Shown: one piece after another, positions 31,622-34,348 of the stretch
Numbering within the stretch: the first letter of the stretch is position 1
How the letters are laid out: each line of letters begins with the position of its first letter
Source: Saccharofermentans sp.
Lineage (GTDB): Bacteria > Bacillota > Clostridia > Saccharofermentanales > Saccharofermentanaceae
Direction of reading: 5' to 3'
Assembly (NCBI GenBank): GCA_024684815.1
Contig: JAIKWL010000020.1
Location: 1-34,348, forward strand
DNA length: 34,348 nucleotides
Notes under the pieces: generated by a model
What the model was told of the DNA's origin: nothing
Database searches by the model: none
What the model saw: only the letters and a program-made list of their open reading frames with translations
Position numbers and translations under genes: made by a program

Positions 31622-31651
31622 TTGACTTATATATTATTTTAGTGTTATTCT
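31622..31651 (+). promoter_or_regulatory. Promoter of the HTH-UDP-glucose dehydrogenase gene
   Basis: TTGACT (31622-31627), an 18-base spacer and TATTCT (31646-31651) preceded by TGT (extended -10), 27 bases before the ATG, with CGGAG as ribosome site. Confidence 0.6.
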
Positions 31652-31678
31652 ACATCTATTCAAAATACGGAGACAAAT

Positions 31679-33175
31679 ATGAAAGCTTTATCACTAGAAC
31701 TTCTTGCTCAAACTGTATCAAATAAACGAAAAGAGAAGAAAATAACACAACTTGAATTAAGTAAATCTACAGGTATAAATAGAGCTCTTATATCTCTAAT
31801 AGAGAACAAGGAATTCACACCTTCTGCCAATCAGTTAATGGCACTGTCTACGATTTTGGATTTCAAGATTGATTCTGTCTTTACTGATCCAGCCAAAACT
31901 ATGTCTGAACCTACTAAAAGTTATAAGATTGCCGTAGCCGGCACAGGTTATGTAGGTCTTTCCTTGTCTGTATTATTAGCTCAACACAACAAAGTAACAG
32001 CTGTAGATATTATCCAGGAAAAAGTAGATAAACTTAATAACTACATTCCCCCTATTCAGGATGATTATATAGAGAAATATCTAAAAGAATCCAAAGAAGG
32101 CAAGCGCGAATTATCTCTTAAAGCTACAACTGATGCTAAATCAGCATATCAAATTGCTGACTTCATTATTGTCGCTGCCCCGACAAACTACGATCCTCAA
32201 AAGAACTTCTTTGATTGCTCTGCCGTTGAAAGTGTTCTTAATCTCATTAAAGAATCTACTTCTAATAATCCCGTTAAACCAACGATTGTAATTAAATCCA
32301 CAATTCCTGTTGGCTATACAAAACATATAAGATCAAAACTTAATATGGATAACATCATATTCAGCCCGGAGTTTCTCAGAGAATCTAAAGCTCTCTATGA
32401 TAACCTCTATCCCAGCCGCATAATTGTAGGTTGCGATGAGAAAACAAGCGAGAAAGCTCATATATTTGCTTCACTTCTCCAGCAAGGAGCAATTAAAGAA
32501 GATATTGAAACTCTATTCATGGGTTACACCGAAGCGGAGGCAACTAAACTATTCGTTAATACTTATCTTGCACTTAGAGTATCTTATTTCAATGAATTAG
32601 ACACTTACGCTGAAATAAAAGATCTTAATACTGCTGACATCATAAAAGGTGTATGCCTTGATCCACGCGTTGGCGATTACTATAACAATCCTTCCTTTGG
32701 TTATGGTGGTTATTGCTTGCCTAAGGACACAAAGCAATTACTCGCCAACTATCAGGATGTTCCTGAGAACCTGATCCAGGCAATCGTAGAAAGCAATAAA
32801 ACACGTAAAGACTTTATTGCCGACAGAGTTCTTGAGATGGCCGGAGCCTATAGTTATTCAAATAACAAATATGACAAAAACAAAGAGAAAGAAATTGTAG
32901 TCGGTGTATATCGTTTAACTATGAAGTCTAATTCCGATAACTTCCGCCAGAGTTCTATTCAAGGCGTTATGAAGCGTATTAAAGCAAAAGGGGCTACAGT
33001 TATTATCTACGAACCCACACTAGAGAATGGCAGCACATTCTTTGGATCTAAAGTAGTTAATGATATAAAGAAGTTTAAGAAGAAATGCGCATGCATCATA
33101 GCCAATCGATATGATCCTATTCTAGATGACGTTGAAGATAAGGTCTATACAAGAGATTTATTTAGAAGAGATTAA
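31679..33175 (+). CDS. UDP-glucose 6-dehydrogenase with N-terminal XRE DNA-binding domain
   Basis: A 498-residue fusion. Residues 9-68 form an XRE/Cro helix-turn-helix ([53 protein letters not shown]). After a short linker, residues 81-498 form a complete nucleotide-sugar dehydrogenase: [12 protein letters not shown] (86-97), D110 for NAD ribose, [12 protein letters not shown] (228-239), the catalytic Cys in [10 protein letters not shown] (C346), and the C-terminal UDP-binding domain ([20 protein letters not shown] to the end). It oxidises UDP-glucose to UDP-glucuronate for surface polysaccharides. The single ATG with CGGAG upstream gives the full fusion; no ribosome site is seen before residue 80. 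The HTH suggests the enzyme also binds DNA, perhaps its own promoter. Base composition is more AT-rich than the lipid region. Confidence 0.92.
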   Translation: MKALSLELLAQTVSNKRKEKKITQLELSKSTGINRALISLIENKEFTPSANQLMALSTILDFKIDSVFTDPAKTMSEPTKSYKIAVAGTGYVGLSLSVLLAQHNKVTAVDIIQEKVDKLNNYIPPIQDDYIEKYLKESKEGKRELSLKATTDAKSAYQIADFIIVAAPTNYDPQKNFFDCSAVESVLNLIKESTSNNPVKPTIVIKSTIPVGYTKHIRSKLNMDNIIFSPEFLRESKALYDNLYPSRIIVGCDEKTSEKAHIFASLLQQGAIKEDIETLFMGYTEAEATKLFVNTYLALRVSYFNELDTYAEIKDLNTADIIKGVCLDPRVGDYYNNPSFGYGGYCLPKDTKQLLANYQDVPENLIQAIVESNKTRKDFIADRVLEMAGAYSYSNNKYDKNKEKEIVVGVYRLTMKSNSDNFRQSSIQGVMKRIKAKGATVIIYEPTLENGSTFFGSKVVNDIKKFKKKCACIIANRYDPILDDVEDKVYTRDLFRRD

Positions 33176-33193
33176 AACCAAGGAGATAAAATC

Positions 33194-34165
33194 ATGAAGA
33201 TCACAGTAGCTGGTGTCGGATACGTAGGACTTTCACTTGCAGTATTGCTTGCTCAAAAACATGAAGTAACTGCAATAACAACCACTGAAGCAAAAGCAGA
33301 AAAACTCAATAAATTCATCTCCCCTATTCAGGACGATGAGATCGAGCGATTCTTCAAAGAAACCCGTGAAGGAAGCAGAAAGCTTAATCTTCATACGACT
33401 ACTGACAAGGCAGCTGCCTATGGAAACGCTGAGCTCGTAATCATCGCTACTCCAACAAATTACGACGATGAGAATCACTTCTTCGATACTTCAGCTGTAG
33501 AAGATGCAATAGAGTGGACGCTAAAAGTTAACCCCAATGTTCTTATGGTTATAAAGTCAACAATTCCTGTTGGTTATACAGAATCGGTTAAAGCTAAGTA
33601 TGGTATAAAGAACATCATCTTCTCCCCTGAATTCTTAAGGGAATCTAAAGCACTTTACGATAACCTCCACCCGTCTCGAATTGTAGTCGGATGTGATGAC
33701 GACCAGAAAAAAGAAGCTCAGATGTTTGCGGATCTCCTTCTTGAAGGTGCCAGAATTGAGGAAAAAAGATCCGGGCAGGAACCACAGAACATTCCCATTT
33801 TTCTTGCTCATCTCACAGAAGCTGAAGCAATCAAACTCTTTGCTAATACTTACTTAGCTGTTCGAGTATCGTATTTTAATGAGCTTGATACATATGCTCA
33901 GACTAAGGGGCTTGACACACAAATGATTATTGACGGTGTTTGTATGGATCCCCGTATTGGTAGCCATTACAACAACCCTTCATTTGGTTATGGCGGATAC
34001 TGTTTACCTAAAGACACCAAACAGCTCCTTGCAAACTACAAAGATGTACCTCAGACAATGATTGAAGCAGTTGTTAAGTCAAATACTGTACGCAAAGATT
34101 TTATAGCCGATCAGATTATCAAGAAGAATCCTAAAACTGTCGGTGTTTATAGAGTAAGCGCTTAA
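33194..34165 (+). pseudogene. Second UDP-glucose 6-dehydrogenase copy, cut by an IS66-type insertion
   Basis: A tandem paralogue of the preceding gene without the HTH domain, starting 18 bases after it with AAGGAG before the ATG. Codons 1-320 align through the NAD domain, the [12 protein letters not shown] block and catalytic C270 ([10 protein letters not shown]), but reading stops right after VGVYR, where the paralogue continues for about 86 residues of UDP-binding domain. The last codons (V-S-A-stop) come from GTAAGCGCTTAA, which is the end of an IS66-type element beginning at 34154. The truncated product would lack the C-terminal domain and is probably inactive. It also has T29 where the paralogue has D110 (VTAIT versus VTAVD), in the position that normally contacts the NAD ribose. 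Confidence 0.88.
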
Positions 34166-34348
34166 TAATATGGTGCCTACCTCTCACGCCTATGCTGTGA
34201 GATAATTAATTTTTGAATTTCTTACGGATTTCAGGAGAACACGGTGTCAGAGCTTCAAGCATTTCCGGATCTTTACGCCAGTCTTCGGTCGGCATAACGG
34301 TAAACAGATATTCAAGATAATCGCGTACGTTTATACCGTTGGCCTTGG
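34154..34348 (-). mobile_element. IS66-family insertion sequence, one end (partial)
   Basis: The element begins with GTAAGCG at 34154, the usual terminal motif of IS66-type inverted repeats, exactly where the dehydrogenase reading frame departs from its paralogue. The transposase C-terminus lies inside on the minus strand, the normal orientation for this end. If it made the usual 8-bp target duplication, TTTATAGA (34146-34153) should reappear beyond the other end, outside the window. A hairpin (CTCAC/GTGAG, about 34179-34201) lies between the end and the transposase stop. Confidence 0.85.
34206..34348 (-). CDS. IS66-family transposase, C-terminal fragment
   Basis: The last 46 residues of a transposase, entering from the window's right edge and ending at the TAA at 34206-34208. 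The visible sequence KANGINVRDYLEYLFTVMP then TEDWRKDPEMLEALTP is the C-terminal block of IS66 (TnpC/ISBst12-like) transposases, where A-x-ANG-x-N-x-YxYLxxLxxxxP is typical. The protein ends with basic residues (EIRKKFKN). The catalytic DDE domain is outside the window, so intactness cannot be judged. Confidence 0.85.
   Translation of the reverse strand, partial: KANGINVRDYLEYLFTVMPTEDWRKDPEMLEALTPCSPEIRKKFKN

Overview
The window looks like chromosome from an anaerobic, low-to-mid GC member of the Bacillota, most likely class Clostridia. The evidence is strong AGGAGG-type ribosome binding sites, TTGACT/TATAAT promoters, hairpin-plus-T-run terminators, choline-binding-type cell-wall repeats, a GlpA/GlpB/DUF1667 set and FakA/DegV lipid genes. 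The exact genus cannot be read from the sequence. About 31 genes are supported, most of them on the minus strand.

1-3677: the 3' end of ATP-type PEP carboxykinase with its terminator; an ordered set of four 12-bp sites in alternating orientation; a secreted protein made of 14 cell-wall-binding repeats; a TetR-type regulator; a small four-helix membrane protein. 3824-6349: a single-gene unit with a near-consensus promoter, encoding an unusual fusion of a sugar-isomerase TIM barrel and an acyl-CoA synthetase.

6466-16596: a long minus-strand lipid gene run. In transcription order it holds a membrane glycosyltransferase, an HSL-type esterase, an AMP-ligase fused to a carrier protein, a tandem PlsC acyltransferase, DegV/FakB, a membrane-anchored hydrolase with Cys as its apparent nucleophile, a second DegV/FakB, FakA kinase, and an unannotated 32-residue membrane peptide. 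Together they look like a route that captures or activates fatty acids and builds an acylated, possibly glycosylated, membrane lipid. A zinc-ribbon membrane protein is divergent from it.

17464-24687: two separate ATPase-plus-TOPRIM-like gene pairs, which resemble OLD/PARIS/Abi-type defence modules. The first is led by an XRE regulator with a 14-bp palindromic operator. The second has a TTGACT-17-TATAAT promoter overlapped by a 12-bp palindrome. They sit on either side of a GlpA-like/GlpB-like/DUF1667 oxidoreductase operon.

24901-31447: D-lactate dehydrogenase with a cysteine-rich tail, then a phosphonate pathway (phosphonopyruvate decarboxylase, an iron-type alcohol dehydrogenase, and a triple fusion of two nucleotidyltransferases with PEP mutase). 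The predicted product is nucleotide-activated 2-hydroxyethylphosphonate. An NTP_transf_5-type protein lies upstream and may take part in decorating a surface polymer.

31679-34348: a UDP-glucose dehydrogenase with an N-terminal XRE DNA-binding domain, with matching inverted repeats in its promoter; then a tandem second copy cut off at codon 320 by the GTAAGCG end of an IS66-type element, whose transposase C-terminus runs off the window edge.
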